Source of the DNA: Arcticibacterium luteifluviistationis
GTDB lineage: Bacteria > Bacteroidota > Bacteroidia > Cytophagales > Spirosomataceae
NCBI RefSeq assembly: GCF_003258705.1
Contig: NZ_CP029480.1
Span: forward strand, 4,092,001 to 4,156,000
Length of the DNA stretch: 64,000 nt
Direction of reading: 5' to 3'
Below the pieces are notes generated by a model. That model was not told where the DNA came from. It was given only the letters and a program-made list of their open reading frames with translations, and ran no database searches. Of this stretch, positions 35,155-42,948 are shown one piece after another (position 1 is the stretch's first letter; each line of letters begins with the position of its first letter). The position numbers and the translations under genes are program-made.

Positions 35155-35552
35155 GTTTGAAATATAGCTGTGGAGGCCTAATAAATGCCGCACACGGTCA
35201 ATAGCTGTGAAAAAACCAAAAAAGGGTTCATCTTTAAGTATTGTCCTGAATAAGTAAAATAAAAAAAGTGAATTCCGATTTACCAAAATACTGTTTGAAG
35301 CACATTGAAAATTCATTCTTCGAAATATTCTTATAGTTAATTTTTCATGAATTTTTACTGTGCAAGTTTATTTTGGTGATGGTTTTTGCTTCGTTTTTGC
35401 CTAAACAAAAATGAAGGGCTGTCTGCCAAGACAAGAAGAAACCATTCGCAGTAATGCTCCATATTTTCAGGCATTACTGCTAAAACCGAGTTTTAGAATA
35501 ATAATGTATAACCTATTTGTTTTTCCAGTAAGCCCTAATTATTGATTCAATA
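35155..35552. other. Gene-free 398-nt stretch between asd and the EamA gene
   Basis: No convincing coding frame is present on either strand. The gap holds two copies of ATAGCTGTG (35164-35172 and 35201-35209), a small TGTCT-GCCA-AGACA dyad near 35420, and the larger 10-bp dyad at 35448-35480. Much of the rest is AT-rich. No TAnnTTTG element directly precedes the EamA start. Confidence 0.6.
35448..35480. repeat. 10-bp inverted repeat upstream of the EamA transporter gene
   Basis: GCAGTAATGC (35448-35457) and GCATTACTGC (35471-35480) are exact reverse complements with a 13-nt centre, 72 nt before the next gene. No T run follows on either strand, so a terminator is unlikely. An operator or a structured 5' leader is possible. 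Confidence 0.75.
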
Positions 35553-36443
35553 ATGACCCAAACTCAGAAAGGAATAATCTTCGTAGCGATAGGAGCCATC
35601 TGCTTTTCAGCAAAAGCTATTTTTATAAAATTGGCTTATGCCCAATATGACGTAGACGACATCACACTTTTGACGCTTCGTTTTGGTTATGCTCTGCCAA
35701 TCTTTATTTTGATTGCCTTCTGGCGATATAGAAAAGGGGCTTTGTCTTTACACACCATTGATAAACGAGACTTTGGCTATATAGCCATTTTGTCTATGTT
35801 GGGGTACTACTGGGCTAGTTGGTTTGATTTTAAAGGTCTCCAGTATATTTCCGCGGGCTTAGAGCGAATCATTCTATTTATCTACCCTACTTTGGTGGTT
35901 CTCTTTTCTAGGTTGTTTTTGAAAACACGCATATCCAAAAGTGCTTTGATAGCCTTAGGCGTAACTTATTTTGGAGTTATGATTATTGCGGCCGAGCCGC
36001 GAATATTTGAATCAGAAAACTTCGCAAAAGGTGGTGCATTTATTTTGGTAAGTGCGGTTACTTATTCTTTGTATTTAGTTTTTGGCGGTGAGCTTATTAA
36101 GAAATATGGCTCCATAAATTTCAACAGTATCTCCATGATACTTTCGTCTTTATATGTATTGATTCATTTCAATTTGTTTTCGGATGTTGAGCTAAAGAAT
36201 GTTGCAAACGGTGTTCATTTCTACGGCATTCTATTGGCCATTGTAAGCACCGTAATTCCCACATTCATGGTGATGGAGGGGATTAAGCTTTTAGGAGCAA
36301 ACAGAGGCTCTATTGTTGCCAGTATTGGCCCCGTTTCTACCATTATTCTTGCCTATATATTTTTAGGAGAGGTTTTAAGCTTACAAGAAATCATTGGTTC
36401 TACATTAGTTTTGGCTGGGGTGCTTATGATTGGGAGGAAGTAG
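35553..36443 (+). CDS. EamA-family (drug/metabolite transporter) permease
   Basis: This 296-residue inner-membrane protein has ten hydrophobic segments in two EamA repeats, with GIIFVAIGAICFSAKAIFIK at the start and VIPTFMVMEGIKLLGANRGS followed by GPVSTIILAYIFLGEVLSLQ near the end, both typical of DMT-superfamily 10-helix transporters. Such proteins export or import amino acids, nucleosides or other small metabolites; the substrate is unknown. It follows a 463-nt gap after asd and is the only gene in its unit. Confidence 0.9.
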   Translation: MTQTQKGIIFVAIGAICFSAKAIFIKLAYAQYDVDDITLLTLRFGYALPIFILIAFWRYRKGALSLHTIDKRDFGYIAILSMLGYYWASWFDFKGLQYISAGLERIILFIYPTLVVLFSRLFLKTRISKSALIALGVTYFGVMIIAAEPRIFESENFAKGGAFILVSAVTYSLYLVFGGELIKKYGSINFNSISMILSSLYVLIHFNLFSDVELKNVANGVHFYGILLAIVSTVIPTFMVMEGIKLLGANRGSIVASIGPVSTIILAYIFLGEVLSLQEIIGSTLVLAGVLMIGRK

Positions 36444-36689
36444 TCATATACCTGATTTCCGTATTCGCATCTGAATTGGATTGACACCCATATACGAACG
36501 TGAAATTATTGAACGGATGTATAAACTTCCTTTTGCTAAATACGTATATTGCTGATATACAGTAGACTTTGCAGATAACACTAGCGATAGTTCAATAAAA
36601 ACTTGAATAAATCACTTTGTTAACATTTCGTTTGCAACCTGAGCCTTACTTTTCGCATCTAAGAGGTATACATTCTAAAATTTACGATA

Positions 36690-37943
36690 ATGAAAAAGCT
36701 AATAACAATAATACTTCTTGGACTCTTCGGTTTTACAGCCGCAGCCCAAGACGGAAACAGATACGACGACCGATACTACTACGATGATGAGTTTGACTGG
36801 CACTGGGATGTGCGAGTAAGAATTTCTGACGGTATTAAGTCTGGTCAAATAACAAACTGGGAGTCTAAAAGACTGTACAGTAAGTTAGAGAGAATAGAAC
36901 AAAAAGAATACGACTACATGGCCGATGGCAACTACGATGAGTGGGAGCAGGACGATGTGTGGGAAGATGTAAGATGGTTAAATAGAAAAGTAGGCTTAGA
37001 GCTTGCTGACTATGACCGCTCTTACTACGGATTCAACAGAGTTTACTTTGGTTTCAATACATACCCTTTCTGGTATAACAGATACTACGGTAACGGCTGG
37101 AATTTCTACCGATTTGATAACCTAGGCTGGGGAAGCTTTAGATATGGATTTGCTCCTAGATATTACTACCCAACCACTAGAATTTATGTTTATAATAACG
37201 AGCGTTATGCCTACAGAAACGGTAGAAGGTATCGTAACAATAACGTAAACGCTAACAATGCAGGCCGTCATACGGTAACGAGGTTAGACAACAGAGCCAA
37301 CGGCAACGTGGTGGTAAGAGATAGAACTAACCCTTCTGCAAGAGTAGGTAATAATAGATCTTCTAGCACAGCCCGAGCAAGAACCAACAGTGGTTCTACT
37401 AACGGCAGAGTAAACTCTACCAGACCATCAAGTTCTGCGAGAACTTCGACATCTAGAAGTTCCACTTCAAGAGATGCCGTAAGGGCAAGAACATCTAGTT
37501 CTAGGCCATCTTCATCTGCAAGACAGGCTAGCCCTAGCAGCAGAAGCACTTCAGTAAGGCCTTCTTCTAGCAATAGAAGTTCGTCTTCGGCAAGACAGGC
37601 TAGCCCTAGCAGCAATAGAAGCTCTTCGGTAAGACCATCTTCGTCTTCAAGCAACAGAAGTTCTTCAGTGAGACCTTCTTCGTCTTCAAGCAGTAGAAGT
37701 TCTTCTGTGAGACCATCCTCTAGCAGCAGAAGCAGTTCTTCTGCCAGACAAGCAACTCCAAGTAGCAGCAATAGAAGTTCGGCCGTAAGGTCTAGCTCTA
37801 GCAGCAGAAGCTCTTCGGCCAAACAGTCGGCACCAGCTAGAAGTAGCAGTAAGAGTTCTTCGGCAAGATCTTCTTCAAGCAGCAGAAGTTCTTCAGCAAA
37901 AAGTAGCTCTTCAAGAAGTACCTCAAGAGGTTCTAGAAACTAA
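36690..37943 (+). CDS. Secreted protein with Tyr/Asp-rich domain and long Ser/Arg repeat tail
   Basis: The 417-residue product has a signal peptide (MKKLITIILLGLFGFTAAAQ), then a Tyr/Asp/Trp/Arg-rich region (about 20-190; DDRYYYDDEFDWHWDVRVRI, YYGFNRVYFGFNTYPFWYNR) and a low-complexity tail from about residue 215 to the end of repeated Ser-rich units with Arg, Ala, Gln and Pro (SSSARQASPSS, NRSSSVRPSSSS). The tail is strongly basic. No enzyme domain is visible, and I do not recognise the family. A surface or extracellular polyelectrolyte, or a scaffold that binds acidic polymers, is a guess. The minus-strand Leu/Glu-rich frame over the same bases is only a shadow. Confidence 0.85.
   Translation: MKKLITIILLGLFGFTAAAQDGNRYDDRYYYDDEFDWHWDVRVRISDGIKSGQITNWESKRLYSKLERIEQKEYDYMADGNYDEWEQDDVWEDVRWLNRKVGLELADYDRSYYGFNRVYFGFNTYPFWYNRYYGNGWNFYRFDNLGWGSFRYGFAPRYYYPTTRIYVYNNERYAYRNGRRYRNNNVNANNAGRHTVTRLDNRANGNVVVRDRTNPSARVGNNRSSSTARARTNSGSTNGRVNSTRPSSSARTSTSRSSTSRDAVRARTSSSRPSSSARQASPSSRSTSVRPSSSNRSSSSARQASPSSNRSSSVRPSSSSSNRSSSVRPSSSSSSRSSSVRPSSSSRSSSSARQATPSSSNRSSAVRSSSSSRSSSAKQSAPARSSSKSSSARSSSSSRSSSAKSSSSRSTSRGSRN
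37518..37614 (+). repeat. Tandem DNA repeat in the Ser/Arg tail, 72-bp period
   Basis: The 25-nt stretch beginning GCAAGACAGGCTAGCCCTAG occurs at 37518-37542 and again at 37590-37614, an exact 72-bp (24-codon) spacing. Shorter Ser/Arg units continue to about 37930, such as AGCAGAAGTTCTTC. Confidence 0.85.
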
Positions 37944-37967
37944 GTAATTTTTAGTCTGTATAAAGAC

Positions 37968-38010
37968 AAAGCCCCGCCAACCAAACGGTTGACGGGGCTT
38001 TACTTTTTCT
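37968..38010. terminator. Bidirectional terminator between the repeat protein and ThuA genes
   Basis: AAAGCCCCGCCAACC (37968-37982) pairs with GGTTGACGGGGCTTT (37987-38001) over 15 bp with one mismatch, then TACTTTTT on the right. A matching A run lies to the left. Confidence 0.85.
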
Positions 38011-38024
38011 AATCCTTATTAGTT

Positions 38025-38786
38025 TTATAAACCTTTACCAGTAGCTGCCCAGTAAATCCCGCCATAAAGATGGTCAAGGTAAGTTTGGTCAGAGTAAATA
38101 GCTCCAATGTGTCCTAAACCCGTGTAAAAAGCTCTTCCGCCATCATAGTTATGGTACCAAGATACTGGGTGAAAATCTCCCATTCCTTTTCCTTCGGTTT
38201 CTCCCCATTTAGCATAAGGCTCATAAGACTTTTCATCTACAGACACTAGATAGTTTAAGTCCTTTGTCAAAACTGGTTTCTGGTACTCATACCACTCGTC
38301 AGTCCAAAGTAACTTCTTTGGAAAACGCTCCATCCCAGGAAAATTGCTGTTTTCTACTTTTAGATAAGCTGTTTGCTGAGCAGGATGAATTTTAAACATC
38401 ATCCCTACCATTTTAGTATACCATTCCCACTCATATTCTGTATCTGCCGCTGCATGTACTCCTACATAACCTCCACCATTCTGAATATACTTTTCAAAAG
38501 CCGCCTGCTGCTTATCATCCAAAACATCGCCGGTGGTATTAAGAAAAATAACTACGTCATAATTCTTCAATTTCTCTTCTGTAAAAACAGAACTGTTCTC
38601 TTGCCAATCTACCTGGAAAGAATGCCTTTGAGCCAAACCACGAATACCTGCTACTCCCTCATGAATAGACTCATGGTGAAAGCCTGCGGTTTTAGTAAAC
38701 AGAAGAGCCTTTATCTTTCCGTTTTGTGCATTTGCAGCAAATGCCATCGTAATTAAACATAGCAATGCTACTATCTTATTTCTCAT
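38025..38786 (-). CDS. Secreted ThuA-domain protein
   Basis: A Sec signal peptide (MRNKIVALLCLITMAFAANA, cleavage near NAQ) precedes a ThuA-like glutamine-amidotransferase-fold domain: LLFTKTAGFHHESIHEGVAG (about 29-48), VIFLNTTGDVLDDKQQAAFE and YIQNGGGYVGVHAAADTEYE (about 97-116), and RAFYTGLGHIGAIY. ThuA was first linked to trehalose/disaccharide use and later to 3-keto-sugar metabolism, though no clear reaction is proved. The gene starts at the far side of a 110-nt gap from the ADP-ribosylglycohydrolase gene, both leftward. It fits the sugar-processing context. Confidence 0.9.
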   Translation of the reverse strand: MRNKIVALLCLITMAFAANAQNGKIKALLFTKTAGFHHESIHEGVAGIRGLAQRHSFQVDWQENSSVFTEEKLKNYDVVIFLNTTGDVLDDKQQAAFEKYIQNGGGYVGVHAAADTEYEWEWYTKMVGMMFKIHPAQQTAYLKVENSNFPGMERFPKKLLWTDEWYEYQKPVLTKDLNYLVSVDEKSYEPYAKWGETEGKGMGDFHPVSWYHNYDGGRAFYTGLGHIGAIYSDQTYLDHLYGGIYWAATGKGL

Positions 38787-38895
38787 ACTTCAATTAGGTT
38801 TATGGTTTCTAATAAAAACGAATTACTCCAATAAATGTCTGAATGCCAAATCAAAGTAGATAAAGAGCTTTAGTTTGTGTTCTAATGCTCGTTTA

Positions 38896-40119
38896 TCACT
38901 GAAGTTTAATAATTCTTTTAGTCAGATTTTGTGCTAACTTTTCTAAATCAATACTTAACTCAGTATTTGAAACATCAATGACTTTTTGCCTTTCTGAAAC
39001 TGGTAAACCATCAAAGCCACAAAAGGTTCCTAGAATTCCGCCAGCTATAGCCGCTGTGGTATCGTTATCTCTGCCATAATTAGTAAGGAATTGCATGGTT
39101 TTCATAAAATCAAAGTCTGAATAGAGCATAGCTACTAAAACTTGCAAATGTATTTCACCTGCGTGAAAAGGCATGTCCTGCTGGTTTTGGTCTAAAAGTT
39201 CAAATGCTTTTTGCATCGAGTTTTCCGAATTATCGTTAGCCTCCTTCACTATACCTAAAGACTTTTGAAGAATTCTATATGACGTTCTGCCTACTAACCT
39301 GCTTTTGAAATAATGCTGCGGATCCACACTTCTTAAAACATCTAAAAGGTCTTCCTTTTTTGCATCTTTTTTCATTGAGACAGCTGTCATGGCTGCTGCT
39401 AAACCACTTATATCTCTAGCATAACCTACATCAAAAAAGCTCAACTTATACATTTCGTCATAAGCACGGTTTGCATCACCTGGGTAAAAAACACCAATGG
39501 CCGGAGCATAAAGCAAGCCTGCACATACCATCTCACCGCCATAAAACTTGCTCATTGCCACAGAATAAGCATCCAAATTATTCTCATTAAATGGTTTAGC
39601 CACTTTAGCCCACTCTTGTAGCCATGCCACATGAAGCGTATTCTCCTCATAAGGCTCTGGCTCAAAAGAATCTATTTCCTTATAACGGTCTATAGCCTTC
39701 TGATAAACTGCCAAAATCTCAGAGGCAAAATCATTCGCATTTAGTGTTGTAGTCTTTTGTTTAGTAAGATATTCAAAGGCCAACTCCTTCCATCTTGTGT
39801 CATCTGTGGTTCCACCTGCTGGCAAATTAGTTTTCCATGTACCTTCTGGCGAAACTTCTCTAACCATGGAGTCCAAACCTTTTACAAACCCATATTCCAA
39901 TTGTATGGCATCTCGGCTCCACATTTCTGTAGGGGCACCCATGGCATCTCCAATAGCCGACCCCACAATATTCCCTAAAACTTTATTATATAATTCAGCT
40001 TCTGTTAAGTTTAAACCCTTTACCTGCTTCTCTCCAAATTTAATTGCTGATTGAGCTGTAATTTGATGACCGCCAAAAAGAGTGAAAAGAGTAAATAAAG
40101 TAACATAAATCTGTTTCAT
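38896..40119 (-). CDS. Exported ADP-ribosylglycohydrolase-family protein
   Basis: The 407-residue protein begins with a signal peptide (MKQIYVTLFTLFTLFGGHQI, cleavage near TAQ) and then a full ARH fold. NIVGSAIGDAMGAPTEMW (about 50-67) and LPAGGTTDDTRWKELAFEYL (about 98-117) provide the Mg-binding Asp/Thr residues, and NYGRDNDTTAAIAGGILGTF (about 347-366) is the C-terminal metal motif. ARH enzymes remove ADP-ribose or related ribosyl groups from proteins or small molecules. An exported member is unusual, because NAD-derived ADP-ribose is cytoplasmic. It is followed 110 nt later by thuA and preceded by a kinase gene 6 nt away. Confidence 0.9.
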   Translation of the reverse strand: MKQIYVTLFTLFTLFGGHQITAQSAIKFGEKQVKGLNLTEAELYNKVLGNIVGSAIGDAMGAPTEMWSRDAIQLEYGFVKGLDSMVREVSPEGTWKTNLPAGGTTDDTRWKELAFEYLTKQKTTTLNANDFASEILAVYQKAIDRYKEIDSFEPEPYEENTLHVAWLQEWAKVAKPFNENNLDAYSVAMSKFYGGEMVCAGLLYAPAIGVFYPGDANRAYDEMYKLSFFDVGYARDISGLAAAMTAVSMKKDAKKEDLLDVLRSVDPQHYFKSRLVGRTSYRILQKSLGIVKEANDNSENSMQKAFELLDQNQQDMPFHAGEIHLQVLVAMLYSDFDFMKTMQFLTNYGRDNDTTAAIAGGILGTFCGFDGLPVSERQKVIDVSNTELSIDLEKLAQNLTKRIIKLQ

Positions 40120-40125
40120 AGTCTT

Positions 40126-41103
40126 CTATTTAGATAATATCAATTCCGTTGCTTCGTATGCCAAAGCTTGTTTTTGATCAAGGTTTAAACCCAAAGGTAA
40201 TTGGGCTAAGCCAATTAGTCGTCTTAAAATTTCAACTGCTATATATTCGTTCAGCAGCTTTTCATCAAAACTTCTTTCTTTTTTATATTGACTCTTCGTG
40301 AAATCTATCAATTCTTGACTCAGTCCAGCCAATTTAAAATGTGCTAGCATTACCCCTAAATCAAACTCAGGATCGCCCATGAAAGCAAACTCAGGGTCAA
40401 TCACCTTAAGGCTATCTTCCACCTTTAGCCAACTTCCAGGATAGAAATCTCCATGAAGCAATGTCTTCCCTTTTGCCAAATACCGATCTCCTATTTCCTT
40501 TATTTTTGCTTTTAATGCTTCATTCTGTTTCAAAGGCATAGCTAATTCCTGAAGACCTTCTTCTACCGAATTCAAATCAAAACCATTCTCTTCTAAATAC
40601 GGGTAATTGAAAATGTGCTCATGGTTCAGGGTTTTCATATCAGCATTGTCAGGAAAGTCACTTGGCTTTAAACCATGCAGAGCTGTCATGTATTTTATCA
40701 AAACCACTATCTCTTCTTTAGTAACGGCAATCTTCCCAGAATAAAGTCCTAAGAAATCGGTACCCTCTCCCAAATCTTCCATGACCATGACATGATTGTC
40801 TTTGTCAAAATCCAAAATCTCTGGTGAAAAATCACTGATAAGTTCTGATTGAGAAGTTGCTTCATAAAATGCATGCTCCACCTCAATTCGCTCTATAGGG
40901 GCAGGCACTTGCTTGTATTTTTCTACGTAAGCTCTAGACTGCTTTACAATAAAACTAAACGAATCGGTCTTGACGCGAGCCACAAAATTCATATTTCCTT
41001 CGCCCGCTTTAGCATATCCCAGTAGCTCGTTTTCTGCCTTCAGCCAACCTTTTTCTCTGAAATAAACCTCCGTTTCTCTATTTAATTCTTCCGTCAAAAT
41101 CAT
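40126..41103 (-). CDS. Methylthioribose-kinase-like phosphotransferase
   Basis: The 325-residue protein has an aminoglycoside-phosphotransferase fold: VKQSRAYVEKYKQVPAPIER (about 53-72) resembles the MtnK segment, VMVMEDLGEGTDFLGLY is the hinge region, the catalytic loop is LLHGDFYPGSWLKVED (about 213-228) and the metal-binding DPEFAFMGDPEFDLGVML follows. S-methyl-5-thioribose kinase is the closest recognised family, but substrate and symbol are left open. The ATG at 41103 overlaps the NUDIX stop by one base (TAATG); an ATG at 41112 is possible. It has no signal peptide and acts in the cytoplasm. Confidence 0.85.
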   Translation of the reverse strand: MILTEELNRETEVYFREKGWLKAENELLGYAKAGEGNMNFVARVKTDSFSFIVKQSRAYVEKYKQVPAPIERIEVEHAFYEATSQSELISDFSPEILDFDKDNHVMVMEDLGEGTDFLGLYSGKIAVTKEEIVVLIKYMTALHGLKPSDFPDNADMKTLNHEHIFNYPYLEENGFDLNSVEEGLQELAMPLKQNEALKAKIKEIGDRYLAKGKTLLHGDFYPGSWLKVEDSLKVIDPEFAFMGDPEFDLGVMLAHFKLAGLSQELIDFTKSQYKKERSFDEKLLNEYIAVEILRRLIGLAQLPLGLNLDQKQALAYEATELILSK

Positions 41104-41525
41104 TAAAACCATTTTTGTTCTATCACACCTACGTATTTATTGGCTAAATCTATTTCTCCAAGATAAATATTGATATTTGGATAAAGGTTATATTCTTTGA
41201 TTCGGTCTATTTCAAGCCAGCAAACCTCTAATGAGGTAGTCTCGGCTGGGTTTAATATTGGTACTCCTTTGTTTATACTGCATTCAAATATTTGATGAAG
41301 TGTTTGTTCTCCTTCTCTTATCACCTCCGCGGTAAGCAATTCTTCTCCCACCTTAATATCAATCTGTATTTCTTCAAAATACTCCCTTTTTAGAGCCTCT
41401 TTTAGTTCCTCTCCAAACTCTAAGTTTCCTCCAGGAAGAGCAAAAACATCCACTCCTCCATAATTATACCGTAAGGTCAAAACCCTATTTCCCTCTTTTA
41501 TAACACCTGCTACTCTTACTTTCAA
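41103..41525 (-). CDS. NUDIX-domain hydrolase
   Basis: The 140-residue cytoplasmic protein has a Nudix box GGNLEFGEELKEALKREYFE (about 31-50) continuing EIQI. The REUxEE core is intact, but the usual Gly after EE-x is Gln. Nudix enzymes cleave nucleoside diphosphates linked to X; the substrate is not predictable. It overlaps the kinase gene by one base and leads the leftward group kinase-ARH-thuA, so joint action in nucleotide-sugar or ADP-ribose breakdown is possible. The divergent gap to the DUF6807 gene is 178 nt. Confidence 0.88.
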   Translation of the reverse strand: MKVRVAGVIKEGNRVLTLRYNYGGVDVFALPGGNLEFGEELKEALKREYFEEIQIDIKVGEELLTAEVIREGEQTLHQIFECSINKGVPILNPAETTSLEVCWLEIDRIKEYNLYPNINIYLGEIDLANKYVGVIEQKWF

Positions 41526-41703
41526 ATTGTTGTCGTTTAGTAAGCACTAATTTGGTCTCTTTTTAAAACAAAGCAATAAAAAACTTAAAAAAATCTATTG
41601 TCAACTCCGTACACAAGCCTTCTTTGAAGAAATTTCAACCGATTGCATAAAGTTTTTCTATATTTCCTTATCTTTAAACTTCTTCTTGAAATAATTCAAC
41701 TTT

Positions 41704-42948
41704 ATGAAAAAAAACATATTGCTTTTTGCGATATCGCTCTTTGCCTTTCAGGCAAATTCTCAGAAGATTGCAAGCTTTAAGATTAGTCCTAAAGCCGTTA
41801 GTTCTTATGCAATGTCTTATAATGTTCAAGTTGACCTTGATAAAATTACCTTTTTAAACGAAACACAGCTTTCGCTTATTGAAGTAAATGAGAACCTTAG
41901 ACGAGAGGTACCCTTTCAAATAGAAAAAGGAAAAACAAGAATACTGCATTGGCAAATAGACCAAGACAAGACTATTGGCTCTCTTAGCTATGACCTAATC
42001 AAAAAGAAACCTGCGACACCAAGCTCTAAGCTCGTATTAAGAAGAGAAAATGGCTCATTGAAAATTAACGGTCAAAACTCAACCTTACTTGGCTACCAAT
42101 ATAAATTTATGCCAGCTCCTGAAGGTACAGACCCTGCTTTTGGCCGTAGTGGATTTATTCACCCATTAAATACGCCAAAGGGAGACACCTTAACTTGGAT
42201 TCAACCTGACGACCATTACCATCATTATGGCCTTTGGAATCCATGGACACATGTGCTTTTTGAAGGAGATACCCTAGACTTCTGGAATCTAAATAAAAAA
42301 CAAGGTACCGTACGCTTTGCTCAATTTCTTAAGCAAGAAGACGGCCCCATCTTCGCTGAATATGCTGCCCTTCATGAGCATATTGTTTTCAAAAATGGTG
42401 GCGAAAAAGTCGCTCTTAATGAGGTTCAGAATGTACGCGTTTTTCAACCAGAAAAAGACCTTTATGTGATGGACTTTTCTATTGACATGAGCCCTGCAGG
42501 AGATGCCCCTTTTCACATTTTAGAATATAGATATGGTGGTTTTGGCTGGAGAGCCACGGAGGCTTGGAACGATAAAAACAGCATAGTAATAACCTCAGAA
42601 GGGAAATCAAGAAAAGAATCAGACGGCAGCACTGCCAAATGGTGCATTGTTCAAGGCGAATTAGGAGAAAACTACGGTGGGGCAATATTGATGTCTTACC
42701 CTACCAACTTTAATCACCCAGAACCTTTAAGAATATGGCCAGAAGGCTCCAATGGTGATGGTGATATGTTTGTAAACTTTGCTCCGACTAAAAACATGGA
42801 CTGGGTTTTAGAACCTAATAACACCTACAATCTCAAATACAGACTAATAGTATTTAATGGTGATATGACCGCCGAAAAAGCAGAAGCTGCTTGGCAGGAA
42901 TATACCAACCCAATAAAAATCGAAACAGAAACAACCTTATTCAAATGA
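41704..42948 (+). CDS. Secreted DUF6807/PmoA-like protein
   Basis: The 414-residue product has a signal peptide (MKKNILLFAISLFAFQANSQ). It then has RSGFIHPLNTPKGDTLTWIQ (about 148-167) and PDDHYHHYGLWNPWTHVLFE (about 169-188), the HHHYGLW-type motif of the family labelled 'methane oxygenase PmoA' or DUF6807. These are not methane monooxygenases; they occur near Gfo/Idh, ThuA and sugar-hydrolase genes in Bacteroidota and Planctomycetes, function unproved. The leader contains TATCTTTA (41669-41676), close to the -7 consensus. Its stop overlaps the following Gfo/Idh gene as ATGA. Confidence 0.88.
   Translation: MKKNILLFAISLFAFQANSQKIASFKISPKAVSSYAMSYNVQVDLDKITFLNETQLSLIEVNENLRREVPFQIEKGKTRILHWQIDQDKTIGSLSYDLIKKKPATPSSKLVLRRENGSLKINGQNSTLLGYQYKFMPAPEGTDPAFGRSGFIHPLNTPKGDTLTWIQPDDHYHHYGLWNPWTHVLFEGDTLDFWNLNKKQGTVRFAQFLKQEDGPIFAEYAALHEHIVFKNGGEKVALNEVQNVRVFQPEKDLYVMDFSIDMSPAGDAPFHILEYRYGGFGWRATEAWNDKNSIVITSEGKSRKESDGSTAKWCIVQGELGENYGGAILMSYPTNFNHPEPLRIWPEGSNGDGDMFVNFAPTKNMDWVLEPNNTYNLKYRLIVFNGDMTAEKAEAAWQEYTNPIKIETETTLFK

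Noticed and set aside
35104-35316. Minus-strand 70-codon open frame after asd
   Set aside because: It covers the asd terminator and has no family features; the hydrophobic-aromatic composition comes from the AT-rich gap.
37268-37822. Minus-strand 184-codon open frame rich in Leu and Glu
   Set aside because: It is the exact antisense shadow of the Ser/Arg repeat region; AGC/TCT serine codons read as Leu/Glu codons on the other strand. No start context or independent signal supports it.
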